64,000 nucleotides of DNA from Psychroserpens ponticola. Its GTDB lineage: Bacteria > Bacteroidota > Bacteroidia > Flavobacteriales > Flavobacteriaceae. Position 1 is the stretch's first letter; each line of letters begins with the position of its first letter. The stretch spans positions 372,001 to 436,000 of the forward strand of contig NZ_CP116221.1 of the NCBI RefSeq assembly GCF_023556315.2. Reading direction: 5' to 3'. The notes beneath the pieces were generated by a model. That model was given only the letters and a program-made list of their open reading frames with translations, had not been told where the DNA came from and did no database searches. Shown here piece after piece: positions 1 to 7,718 of this stretch. The translations under genes were made by a program, and so were the position numbers.

Positions 1-286
1 TGCAGGTTATGAATCTGAAATTGATTTGATTTTGCATCCAGCTTGGACAACCGATTGGATTACGCCAAGAGGACGAAAAGCACTAGAAAATTATGGTATA
101 GCAGCACCTTTAGAGGCTGAAGCAGATAAAGATGTATTGCTAAATGGAAAACGAATTGTAAAATGTCCACAATGTGGATCAACAAACACACGACTAGTAA
201 GTCAGTTTGGTTCAACAGCATGTAAAGCACAATTTCAGTGTGAGGATTGCCAAGAACCTTTTGATTATTTTAAGTGTTTAAAGTGA
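1..286 (+). CDS. paaD: PaaD, phenylacetyl-CoA epoxidase accessory subunit (3' end, partial)
   Basis: The open frame enters from the left edge (first full codon at base 2), so this is the C-terminal ~94 residues of a longer gene. It carries the C-terminal signature of PaaD: a HPAWTTDW segment, then CPQC and CEDC cysteine pairs around a STNTRLVSQFGSTAC stretch, ending in FDYFKC. PaaD belongs to the MIP18/DUF59 family. In the phenylacetate pathway it supports maturation of the di-iron epoxidase PaaABC(E), which makes ring-1,2-epoxyphenylacetyl-CoA. The missing N-terminus and presumably paaABC lie to the left. The next gene, paaG, uses the epoxidase product. The identification is firm; the maturation role is known for the family and not shown here. 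Confidence 0.93.
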   Translation, partial: AGYESEIDLILHPAWTTDWITPRGRKALENYGIAAPLEAEADKDVLLNGKRIVKCPQCGSTNTRLVSQFGSTACKAQFQCEDCQEPFDYFKCLK

Positions 287-288
287 AT

Positions 289-422
289 GGTATTCTGAGC
301 GTTAGTGAAGAATCTCATTAAGAATAAACAATTAACGTCAGTTCGAGTGAAATTGCTCTTTTTGCAATTTTGTATCGAGAACACACAAAGTTTTGTCATT
401 CCTGCGAAAGCAGGAATCGACT
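289..422. repeat. Intergenic repeat cluster F-A-B between paaD and paaG
   Basis: Three short repeats fill this gap. F (289-319) has GAGCGTTAGTGAAGAATCTCAT. A (334-382) starts CGTCAGTTCGAGTGA and ends TGTATCGAGAAC, with an inner AAATTGC/GCAATTT hairpin. B (394-422) is TTTGTCATTCCTGCGAAAGC closing as a hairpin with CAGGAAT. Related copies occur in the same order at 1221-1367. A GTG-initiated frame at 305 reads through A and B into paaG but encodes only repeat sequence. Confidence 0.85.
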
Positions 423-436
423 GTAAAAGAATAAAT

Positions 437-1219
437 ATGAATAAAAGTATTCAGCTAAAAATTGAAAACAAAATAGCGTACATCACGCTCAATAGACCAG
501 AAGTGTTTAATAGTTTCAATCGTGAAATGGCATTTTTGCTTCACGACACGTTAGACGCTTGCGAAAAAAACGATGATGTAAGAGCAATCGTACTTACAGG
601 AAACGGAAAAGCATTTTGTGCTGGTCAAGATTTAAAAGAAGTGACAGATCCTGACCTAAATCCTGGATTCAAAAAAATACTCGAAGAACATTACAATCCA
701 ATTATTACAAGAATTAGAGCTATAAAGAAACCAATTATTGCTGCTGTAAATGGAGTAGCAGCTGGAGCAGGAGCTAACATTGCTTTAGCATGTGATATTG
801 TGGTTGCTCATGAAAAAGTGAGTTTTATTCAAGCTTTTAGTTTAATTGGTTTGGTTCCTGATAGTGGCGGAACATTTTTTTTACCACGATTAATCGGATT
901 TCAAAAAGCACTAGCTTTAGCAATGTTAGGCGATAAAATTTCAGCAGGTGACGCTGAAAAAATGGGAATGATTTACAAAATACTTCCGCTAGAAAATTTT
1001 GAAAAGGAAGTAAATAAGCTAGCTTTAAAATTAGCCAATATGCCAACTAAAGCTCTAGGTTTTATTAAAGAATTATTTAATCAATCAATGACTAACGATT
1101 TAGATGCCCAATTGGTATTAGAATCTAAATTGCAAATTGAAGCAGCACAAAGCGAAGATTACGCAGAAGGTGTTGCAGCATTTATTGAAAAACGTAAACC
1201 AGAATTCAAAGGAAGATAG
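437..1219 (+). CDS. paaG: PaaG, 2-(1,2-epoxy-1,2-dihydrophenyl)acetyl-CoA isomerase
   Basis: This 260-residue crotonase-fold enzyme converts ring-1,2-epoxyphenylacetyl-CoA to oxepin-CoA in aerobic phenylacetate breakdown. The sequence shows AFCAGQDLKE (oxyanion hole), AAGAGANIALACDI, and GLVPDSGG with Asp142 at the place of the PaaG catalytic Asp. Length matches the family. I chose ATG 437 (MNKSIQLKIENK). The frame stays open back to a GTG at 305, but those 44 extra residues translate repeats A and B and lack homology to the family. It sits between paaD and paaH on the same strand, separated from each by repeat clusters. PaaG and PaaF paralogs can be confused, but the Asp site and the GAGANIALACD segment favour PaaG. 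Confidence 0.88.
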   Translation: MNKSIQLKIENKIAYITLNRPEVFNSFNREMAFLLHDTLDACEKNDDVRAIVLTGNGKAFCAGQDLKEVTDPDLNPGFKKILEEHYNPIITRIRAIKKPIIAAVNGVAAGAGANIALACDIVVAHEKVSFIQAFSLIGLVPDSGGTFFLPRLIGFQKALALAMLGDKISAGDAEKMGMIYKILPLENFEKEVNKLALKLANMPTKALGFIKELFNQSMTNDLDAQLVLESKLQIEAAQSEDYAEGVAAFIEKRKPEFKGR

Positions 1220-1220
1220 A

Positions 1221-1367
1221 TGTCATTAAGAGCAAAGCGAAGAATCTTATTAGGTCTTGATTACAAATAATACGTCAGTTCGAGTGAAATTGCTTTTTAG
1301 CAATTTTGTATCGAGAACAGATATAAAAAAGAAGAGTTTGTCATTCTGCATTTGATGCAGAATTCAC
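1221..1367. repeat. Intergenic repeat cluster F-A-B between paaG and paaH
   Basis: The gap holds F (1221-1251, GAGCAAAGCGAAGAATCTTAT), A (1271-1319, CGTCAGTTCGAGTGAAATTG through TGTATCGAGAAC) and B (1337-1367, a TTTGTCATTCTGC hairpin). The order and orientation match the cluster at 289-422. Confidence 0.85.
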
Positions 1368-1382
1368 AATAAAAGAAAAAAT

Positions 1383-2558
1383 ATGAACATAGGAATAATC
1401 GGTTCAGGAACAATGGGAAGCGGTATCGCACAAGTTGCTGCTACTGCTGGTTGTAAAGTGAAATTATACGATACTAACCAAGCCGCTCTAGATAAAGCAA
1501 AAGCAAGTCTTGAGAAAATCTTAGCGCGATTAATTGAAAAAGGACGAATAGATACTGCTGAAAAAAAAAGAATTCAATCGAACATTAGTTACGTCGATTC
1601 TTTAAAATATTTAGCAGATTCAAACCTAACCATTGAAGCCATTATAGAAAACCTAGATATCAAGCAAAAAGTCTTTTCAGAATTAGAAAGCTATGTTGCT
1701 GAGGATTGTATCATCGCATCAAACACGTCAAGTTTATCTATAGCTTCCATTGCAGCATCATTACAAAAACCAGAGCGCTGTGTCGGAATTCATTTTTTCA
1801 ATCCTGCGCCTTTAATGAAATTAGTTGAGGTAATTCCTGCTATTCAAACCTCAAAAGCAGTTCTTGAAAAATCGATACAAACCATTTCCGATTGGAAAAA
1901 AGTAGTTGCTGTGGCTAAAGATACTCCAGGTTTTATCGTAAATAGAGTCGCTAGACCATTTTACGGAGAATCACTTCGTATTTATGAAGAAGGACTTGCT
2001 GATTTTACAACTATAGATTACAGTTTAAAAACATTAGGTGGTTTTAGAATGGGACCTTTTGAGTTAATGGATTTTATAGGAAACGATGTCAATTACACAG
2101 TAACAGAAACGGTTTTTACAGCATTCTATTTCGATCCTAGATACAAACCAGCATTCACGCAAAAACGTTTTGCTGAAGCAGGTTATTTAGGACGTAAATC
2201 TGGAAAAGGCTATTATGATTATGATGAAAACGGAAAGATAATCGAAAATTCAGATGTCACACTGAGCGCAGTCGATGAGTCTTTAAAGGAACAAATTTTC
2301 GAACGTGTTCTAGTCATGCTAATCAACGAAGCGGCAGATGCCTTATTTTTAAATATCGCTTCAGCAAAAGATATTGATAATGCAATGACCAAAGGCGTTA
2401 ATTATCCAAAAGGGTTATTGGCTTGGGCAGACGAATATGGAATCGATTGGTGTGTGTCTAAATTAGATGAATTGTACAACGAATATCACGAAGATAGATA
2501 CCGTTGTAGTCCATTATTGCGTAAAATGAATAGAGAACATAAAACGTTTTTTAGTTAA
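1383..2558 (+). CDS. paaH: PaaH, 3-hydroxyadipyl-CoA dehydrogenase
   Basis: This 391-residue NAD-dependent 3-hydroxyacyl-CoA dehydrogenase oxidises 3-hydroxyadipyl-CoA to 3-oxoadipyl-CoA. The N-terminal Rossmann domain starts with GIIGSGTMGSG (residues 4-14). The catalytic His is in GIHFFNPAPLMKLVEV, and FIVNRVARPFY leads into the first C-terminal helical domain. A second C-terminal domain follows after about residue 305. Between them, residues 292-300 (VTLSAVDES) are encoded by a P-type palindromic repeat copy (2255-2283), apparently an in-frame insertion into a loop. Start ATG 1383 is the natural one. Neighbours paaG and paaI/paaJ agree with the assignment. Confidence 0.92.
   Translation: MNIGIIGSGTMGSGIAQVAATAGCKVKLYDTNQAALDKAKASLEKILARLIEKGRIDTAEKKRIQSNISYVDSLKYLADSNLTIEAIIENLDIKQKVFSELESYVAEDCIIASNTSSLSIASIAASLQKPERCVGIHFFNPAPLMKLVEVIPAIQTSKAVLEKSIQTISDWKKVVAVAKDTPGFIVNRVARPFYGESLRIYEEGLADFTTIDYSLKTLGGFRMGPFELMDFIGNDVNYTVTETVFTAFYFDPRYKPAFTQKRFAEAGYLGRKSGKGYYDYDENGKIIENSDVTLSAVDESLKEQIFERVLVMLINEAADALFLNIASAKDIDNAMTKGVNYPKGLLAWADEYGIDWCVSKLDELYNEYHEDRYRCSPLLRKMNREHKTFFS
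2255..2283 (+). repeat. P repeat copy inside paaH, translated in frame
   Basis: TGTCACACTGAGCGCAGTCG and the following GATGAGTCTT match the P family (core TCGAGCGCAGTCGAGA) with few differences. It reads V-T-L-S-A-V-D-E-S, the same frame as the copies in the E2 and E1 genes. Confidence 0.75.
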
Positions 2559-2559
2559 A

Positions 2560-2691
2560 ACGTCAGTTCGAGTGAAATTGCTTTTTAGCAATTTTGAATA
2601 GAGAACAAATTATAAAAAGGTCACCTTGAGCATTACTGAAATGAAAATATATTTTCATTGAAAGTACATAACGAAGTTAGCGAAAGGCCTT
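2560..2691. repeat. Intergenic repeats A and C between paaH and paaI
   Basis: A copy (2560-2608) begins CGTCAGTTCGAGTGAAATTG. It is followed by C (2618-2691), a ~75-bp long hairpin: GGTCACCTTGAGC at one end, TTAGCGAAAGGCCTT at the other, with TGAAAATATATTTTCA at its centre. A C copy in reverse orientation lies at about 46054-46127. Confidence 0.8.
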
Positions 2692-2710
2692 AAATTAATA
2701 AGATTATAAA

Positions 2711-3118
2711 TTGAAAGGAGAACAAATTCCATATAAAATGCTTTCCCAAGATGCTTATAGCAGTTGGCTAGGAATAGAAATTCTAGAATGTGAAATCGGA
2801 CGATGCAAAGTCGGAATGACCATTAGAAAGGAAATGCTAAATAGCATGAACAAAGCGCATGGTGGAATTAGTTATTCGTTAGCTGATACTGCGTTCGGTT
2901 TTGCTGCCAATACTCATGGTAAATATGCAGTGTCCATCGAAACAAGTATTAATCACATTGAAGCTTTAGATGAAGGTGATTATTTAACAGCAGAATCAGT
3001 CATAGAAAATGTGAAAAACAAATTAGGCTTCAATATTATTGAAGTCAAACGAAGAGAAGAATTAGTAGCCTTATTTAAAGGCGTTGTATATAGAACACAA
3101 AAAGATTGGGAACAATGA
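2711..3118 (+). CDS. paaI: PaaI, phenylacetate-pathway hotdog-fold acyl-CoA thioesterase
   Basis: This 135-residue hotdog thioesterase is thought to release CoA from stalled ring-hydroxylated phenylacetyl-CoA intermediates. It shows the PaaI pattern: a WLGIEILE N-terminus, NKAHGGISYSLADTAFGFA with the HGG turn and catalytic Asp, then VSIETSINH. Length is normal for PaaI. The start is probably TTG at 2711 (MKGEQIPYKM), because typical PaaI proteins have the IPYKML segment. An ATG at 2738 would give a protein nine residues shorter and is the alternative. Its TGA overlaps the ATG of paaJ (ATGA, 3115-3118), so the two are translationally coupled. Confidence 0.88.
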   Translation: MKGEQIPYKMLSQDAYSSWLGIEILECEIGRCKVGMTIRKEMLNSMNKAHGGISYSLADTAFGFAANTHGKYAVSIETSINHIEALDEGDYLTAESVIENVKNKLGFNIIEVKRREELVALFKGVVYRTQKDWEQ

Positions 3119-4329
3119 AAGAAGCATACATTATAGACGGAATTAGAACACCAATTGGAAACTACAAAGGTACATTGTCAGCTGTTCGAACAGATGATTT
3201 AGGTGCAATTGTAATTGAAGAAATCGTAAAACGAAATCCAAGTATCCCAAAAGAAGCTTATGATGATGTTATTATGGGTTGTGCAAACCAAGCAGGAGAA
3301 GACAATCGTAACGTCGCAAGAATGTCCTCTTTATTAGCAGGTTTACCATTTACGGTTCCTGGAGAAACGGTTAATAGGTTATGTAGTTCTGGATTATCAG
3401 CTATAATTCACGCAAATCGAGCTATCAAAGCTGGAGATGGAGATCTATTTATTTCAGGAGGTGTTGAAAATATGACACGTGGACCATACGTCATTGCAAA
3501 ACCTTCAACTGGATTTGGTGGTGATTCAAAAATGTATGATTCTACGTTCGGATGGCGTTTTATAAACCCTAAAATGCAAGAATTATATGGAACGGATGGT
3601 ATGGGGAATACTGCCGAAAACTTAGTAGCAAAGTATGCCATTTCAAGATTAGATCAAGATAAATTTGCATATTGGAGTCAAATGAAAGCCACTAAAGCTC
3701 AAGAAAGTGGCAGATTGGCTAAGGAAATTGTAACTGTGGAAATTCCTCAACGCAAAAAAGATCCAATTCGATTTTCAAAAGATGAATTTGTAAAACCAAC
3801 AACATCCTTAGAAGTCTTAGGGAAGTTAAGACCAGCCTTTAAAAAAGAAGGTGGAAGTGTAACCGCTGGAAATTCTTCAGGATTAAACGATGGAGCAGCG
3901 GCAACTATTATTGCTTCTCAAGATGCTGTTGAAAAATATAATCTAAAACCCTTAGCTAGAATTGTAAGTTCTGCAGTGGTTGGAGTAGAACCAAGAATTA
4001 TGGGTATTGGTCCAGTTCAAGCGTCTAATAAAGCTTTAGGAAAAGCTGGATTGACGATGAATGATATGGATGTGATCGAGTTAAACGAAGCTTTTGCAGC
4101 ACAAGCATTAGCTTGTACTAGAGCTTGGGGATTAGCAGATGACGATCCTAGATTAAATCCAAATGGAGGTGCAATCGCTATTGGTCACCCACTAGGAGTA
4201 ACAGGTGCGAGAGTAGCTTATTCAGCAGCTTTAGAATTACAAGTGCAAAATAAGCGTTATGCGTTAATTACGATGTGTATTGGTGTTGGTCAAGGGTATG
4301 CCGCAATTATTGAGAATGTGAATTTGTAA
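3115..4329 (+). CDS. paaJ: PaaJ, 3-oxoadipyl-CoA/3-oxo-5,6-dehydrosuberyl-CoA thiolase
   Basis: This 404-residue thiolase II family enzyme performs the final cleavages of the phenylacetate route, giving acetyl-CoA and succinyl-CoA. The acylated Cys is in VNRLCSSGLSAI (about residue 90). The His loop is NPNGGAIAIGHPLG, and the second catalytic Cys is in MCIGVGQG near the C-terminus. ATG 3115 overlaps the paaI stop by the ATGA arrangement; a TTG three codons earlier is possible but unneeded. The paa context makes PaaJ/PcaF specificity more likely than a general acetyl-CoA acetyltransferase. Confidence 0.9.
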   Translation: MKEAYIIDGIRTPIGNYKGTLSAVRTDDLGAIVIEEIVKRNPSIPKEAYDDVIMGCANQAGEDNRNVARMSSLLAGLPFTVPGETVNRLCSSGLSAIIHANRAIKAGDGDLFISGGVENMTRGPYVIAKPSTGFGGDSKMYDSTFGWRFINPKMQELYGTDGMGNTAENLVAKYAISRLDQDKFAYWSQMKATKAQESGRLAKEIVTVEIPQRKKDPIRFSKDEFVKPTTSLEVLGKLRPAFKKEGGSVTAGNSSGLNDGAAATIIASQDAVEKYNLKPLARIVSSAVVGVEPRIMGIGPVQASNKALGKAGLTMNDMDVIELNEAFAAQALACTRAWGLADDDPRLNPNGGAIAIGHPLGVTGARVAYSAALELQVQNKRYALITMCIGVGQGYAAIIENVNL

Positions 4330-4334
4330 AATAA

Positions 4335-4511
4335 TTTGGGCGTTACCACAAGGGTCGCGCTTTCCACTATATCTTTTTTACTTGTTCTCGATACAAAATT
4401 GCAAAAAAGCAATTTCACTCGAACTGACGTAAAAAAGGATGCCGTTACAATCGCTAACGCTTGCGTAGTCGGTTAAAATGTAATCCTGCAAGGTTTCAAA
4501 ACCTTGTAGTT
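4335..4511. repeat. Composite repeat D with nested reverse A, plus E palindrome
   Basis: D (4335-4460) begins TTTGGGCGTTAC, contains GGGTCGCGCTTTCCACTAT, resumes with AAAAAGGATGCCGTTACAAT and ends TCGCTAACGC, so its ends are inverted (GCGTTA). A full A repeat in reverse orientation (4381-4432) lies in the middle. Just outside is E (4485-4511), CCTGCAAGGTTTCAAAACCT and onwards, itself a palindrome. A second D with the same ends lies at 37322-37472. No gene is seen in the 225-bp gap. Confidence 0.75.
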
Positions 4512-4554
4512 ATTAAAATAGAAGCTTAAATAATAAGATAGCTGCTTACTAGCA

Positions 4555-4953
4555 ATGAATATGAAAATAGATAGAACAGGTTTAATTTTATACGTAAAAG
4601 CATACAAGGAATGCGTTGTTTTTTATGCTGAAAATCTAAACCTTACGATATTATTTCAGAATGAAGATTTAACTTGTTTTGATTTCTTTGGAACTTATCT
4701 AATGGTTGAAAAAGAAGATCGAAAAGATTATTTAGAAGATAATTCCGAATTGAAAAATTATAGTTGTTTAAGAATTAATATTGACAATGTAAAAACAATT
4801 TCAGAACAACTAAAACAACAAAATATTAAAGTCGATTACCAAGAGCATTCTTGGGGAAAAGTAGCAAAATTTAAAGATCCTGATGGGAATTTAATTGCGT
4901 TTAAAGACGAAGAAAGTTTTGCTAAACAAATTGAAGATTATAATATTTTGTAG
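4555..4953 (+). CDS. VOC-family (glyoxalase/bleomycin-resistance fold) protein
   Basis: This 132-residue single VOC domain protein has paired beta-alpha-beta-beta-beta units: LILYVKAYKECVVFYAENL opens the first and SCLRINIDNV the second, closing with FKDPDGNLIAFKDEE. Such proteins include dioxygenases, isomerases and metal-dependent lyases, and substrate cannot be inferred. The usual Glu ligand position near the end is in FKDEE. It lies inside the paa cluster between paaJ and paaZ, bounded by D/E repeats upstream and A/F/B repeats downstream, so it may be a passenger rather than a pathway gene. Confidence 0.8.
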   Translation: MNMKIDRTGLILYVKAYKECVVFYAENLNLTILFQNEDLTCFDFFGTYLMVEKEDRKDYLEDNSELKNYSCLRINIDNVKTISEQLKQQNIKVDYQEHSWGKVAKFKDPDGNLIAFKDEESFAKQIEDYNIL

Positions 4954-4971
4954 GTCAAATAAATAGTACAA

Positions 4972-5110
4972 AACGTCACTTCGAGTGATTCCGATTTTTT
5001 ATCGGAATTGTATCGAGAATAAGATAAAATAGAAACGTCATACTGAACTTGTTTCAGGATCTCATGAAAATTAATCCGTTTTGTCATTCCGCACTTGATG
5101 CGGAATCCAC
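4972..5110. repeat. Intergenic repeats A, F-like and B upstream of paaZ
   Basis: A variant (4972-5022) has CGTCACTTCGAGTGATTCCG with an inner CCGAT/ATCGG hairpin. An F-like copy (5034-5068) reads GTCATACTGAACTTGTTTCA and CAGGATCTCATG. B (5080-5110) is a TTTGTCATTCCGC hairpin closing GCGGAATCCAC. Confidence 0.8.
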
Positions 5111-5125
5111 TATAAAGTAAAAAGT

Positions 5126-7627
5126 ATGAATAAAATTCAACATTACGTTCAAGGTCATTGGACAACAGGAAAAGAAGAAGGAGCACCAATTCTAGATGCA
5201 GTTACTGGTGAGGCATTCACTAGTGTAGCCATTGAAGGATTAGATATTCCTGAAATTTTAAACTACGGAAGAACAAAAGGAGGTGAGCAACTTCGTAAAA
5301 TGACGTTTCAAGAACGTGGAAATATGCTCAAGAAATTAGCATTATATCTTACCAAAAGAAAAGATGCATTCTATGAATTGAGCTATAGAACAGGAGCAAC
5401 AAAAGTAGATAGTTGGATTGATATTGAAGGTGGTTTCGGAAATTTATTCGCCAATGCATCGTTAAGAAAACTGTTTCCAAATCAGCCTTATCATGTAGAA
5501 GGCGATGCTATCGACTTATCTCGTGGTGGACGCTTTATGGCGCATCATATTATGGTGCCTAAAAAAGGGGTTGCAGTTCATATTAATGCCTTTAATTTCC
5601 CTGTTTGGGGAATGTTGGAAAAATGTGCTGTTAATTGGATGGCTGGAGTTCCTGCTGTAGTTTTACCAGCACCTTCATCAGCGTATCTAGCAGAAGCAGT
5701 TGCTAGAGAAATAATCGCTTCAGGTATTTTACCTGAAGGCGCTTTGCAAATCATAAATGGCACTGTTAAAACCATTTTAGATACTGTAGAATCTCAAGAT
5801 GTGGTAACTTTTACTGGTTCTGCGCAAACAGGACGACTACTAAAAGCACATCCAAGATTAATTCAAGAATCTGTACCTTTTACTATGGAAGCAGATTCTT
5901 TAAATGCTTCAATTTTAGGCGAAGATGCAGTTCCTGGAACACCAGAGTTTGATTTATTCATTAAAGAAGTTCGAAAAGAAATGACGGTTAAAGCAGGACA
6001 AAAATGTACTGCTATTAGACGAATTATTGTTCCAGAGAGCTTAGTAGAAGATGTACAAGTTGCATTGGCTAGACAATTAGATAAAGTGACCATTGGTGAT
6101 CCAAGACTAAAAGAAGTCAGAATGGGATCACTAGTTAGTCATCAACAAGTACAAGCGGTTAGAGATTCCGTAAGTGATTTATCAAAAGAAGCTCAAATCG
6201 TTTATGGAAGTTTAGATGAAATAAATACTATTGGCGCAGATGCTAAAAAAGGTGCTTTCATTAGTCCAATTTTATTACGTGCAGACCATCCATTCCAAAA
6301 CACAGTCATTCATGAACGTGAAGCTTTCGGACCAGTAAGCACCATAATGCCTTATAAAAGCTTAGAAGAAGCGATTACTTTAGCTCAAATGGGTAAAGGG
6401 TCTTTAGTATCTTCAATTGCTACCAATGACGATAAAATTGCTAAAGATTATGTTGTCAATGCAGCAAGTCATCATGGAAGAATCATGGTCATTAATAGAG
6501 ATATGGCAAAAGAAAGTACAGGTCATGGTTCACCATTACCATACTTAGTGCATGGAGGTCCAGGACGAGCAGGTGGAGGAGAAGAAATGGGAGGAATGCG
6601 TGGCATAAAACATTATTTACAACGTACAGCTATTCAAGGTTCACCAACAACAATCACAGAAATTACTGGGATTTATCAGCAAAATGCGAAATATAAAGAA
6701 GCACCACAGCATCCATTTAAATACCATTGGGAAGACATCCAACCTGGAATGTCTATGAAGACTCATAACCGAACATTTACAGACACAGATATCATTAATT
6801 TTTCCAATATCACTTGGGATCATTTTTATGCACACACAGATATTACTTCTTTAGACGGAAGTATTTTTGAGAAGAGAACAGCACATGGTTATTTCATTAT
6901 TTCAGCAGCAGCCGGATTGTTCGTCTATCCAAATAAAGGACCAGTATCTGCAAATTATGGACTAGAAGAATGTAGATTCTTACGTCCATTATATCACAAC
7001 GATACTATTTATGTGCGTTTAACCTGTAAGCAAAAAGTAGATCGTGATGTCGCTTCTGCAGAACATCCTAGTGGAATTGTAAAATGGTATGCAGAAATTT
7101 TTGATGCTAACAACGATGAGAAAGTAGCTTTTGCAACGGTCTTAACAATGGTTCAGAAAAAGCAAGAGGTTTTTGTTGAAATGACAGACGAGAAGATTGA
7201 TGAATGTCTTTCCGCATTAATAGAAGATGCAAAGCCAAAATGGGGAATTATGACGCCTCAACACATGATTGAGCATTTAGAATACACTTATAAAATTACT
7301 TCAGGAGATATTCAAGATTTCGAAATAGCAACACCAGATAAGATTTTGGATAAAGTGCATAATAGTTTATGGAACTATGACAAGTTTCCACTTAAATCAC
7401 AGTTTCCGCATCTTGAAAAAAATACTTTAGATGAATTGAAACATGCGGATTTAAAAACAGCAATAGAAAAGTTTAAAGAGCAAAGAGAAAAGTATTTGAA
7501 GTATTTTAAAGAAAATCCTGAAGCTAAACTAAAGAATTTAGTTTTCGGTGAATTAAATAAATATGAATCGTATTTGTTAGAACGAAAACATTTAAACCAC
7601 CACTTCGAGCAATTCGAATTACTATAA
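5126..7627 (+). CDS. paaZ: PaaZ, bifunctional oxepin-CoA hydrolase / 3-oxo-5,6-dehydrosuberyl-CoA semialdehyde dehydrogenase with extra C-terminal domain
   Basis: This 833-residue enzyme opens the oxepin-CoA ring and oxidises the aldehyde. The N-terminal ALDH domain (about 1-510) has Glu255 in FTMEADSLN and catalytic Cys294 in GQKCTA. The MaoC-like hydratase domain (about 530-680) has Asp565 and His570 in WDHFYAHTD, matching the catalytic pair known for E. coli PaaZ. About 140 further residues (690-833) are absent from the ~680-residue E. coli enzyme. They include MTPQHMIEHLE, FGELNKYESYLLERKHLNHH and a terminal QFELL, which look like a DUF1569/DinB-type helical bundle. ATG 5126 follows the B repeat by 15 bp. 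Confidence 0.93.
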   Translation: MNKIQHYVQGHWTTGKEEGAPILDAVTGEAFTSVAIEGLDIPEILNYGRTKGGEQLRKMTFQERGNMLKKLALYLTKRKDAFYELSYRTGATKVDSWIDIEGGFGNLFANASLRKLFPNQPYHVEGDAIDLSRGGRFMAHHIMVPKKGVAVHINAFNFPVWGMLEKCAVNWMAGVPAVVLPAPSSAYLAEAVAREIIASGILPEGALQIINGTVKTILDTVESQDVVTFTGSAQTGRLLKAHPRLIQESVPFTMEADSLNASILGEDAVPGTPEFDLFIKEVRKEMTVKAGQKCTAIRRIIVPESLVEDVQVALARQLDKVTIGDPRLKEVRMGSLVSHQQVQAVRDSVSDLSKEAQIVYGSLDEINTIGADAKKGAFISPILLRADHPFQNTVIHEREAFGPVSTIMPYKSLEEAITLAQMGKGSLVSSIATNDDKIAKDYVVNAASHHGRIMVINRDMAKESTGHGSPLPYLVHGGPGRAGGGEEMGGMRGIKHYLQRTAIQGSPTTITEITGIYQQNAKYKEAPQHPFKYHWEDIQPGMSMKTHNRTFTDTDIINFSNITWDHFYAHTDITSLDGSIFEKRTAHGYFIISAAAGLFVYPNKGPVSANYGLEECRFLRPLYHNDTIYVRLTCKQKVDRDVASAEHPSGIVKWYAEIFDANNDEKVAFATVLTMVQKKQEVFVEMTDEKIDECLSALIEDAKPKWGIMTPQHMIEHLEYTYKITSGDIQDFEIATPDKILDKVHNSLWNYDKFPLKSQFPHLEKNTLDELKHADLKTAIEKFKEQREKYLKYFKENPEAKLKNLVFGELNKYESYLLERKHLNHHFEQFELL

Positions 7628-7708
7628 TTTGTCATTCCTGAGAAGGCAGGAATTCACAACAGAAGAATAAGTTTAAAATTAGACTCCTGCTTTCGCAGGA
7701 ATAACAAA
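7628..7708. repeat. Inverted pair of B repeats between paaZ and the paaF-like gene
   Basis: B forward (7628-7657) is TTTGTCATTCCTGAGAAGGC then CAGGAATTCAC. B reverse (7682-7708) is ACTCCTGCTTTCGCAGGAAT then AACAAA. Together they could form a larger stem or two adjacent hairpins. Confidence 0.75.
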
Positions 7709-7718
7709 AAATATAAAT

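Noticed and set aside
305-436. N-terminal extension of paaG from GTG 305
   Set aside because: The 44 extra residues translate repeats A and B and do not resemble any PaaG N-terminus. ATG 437 gives the family length.
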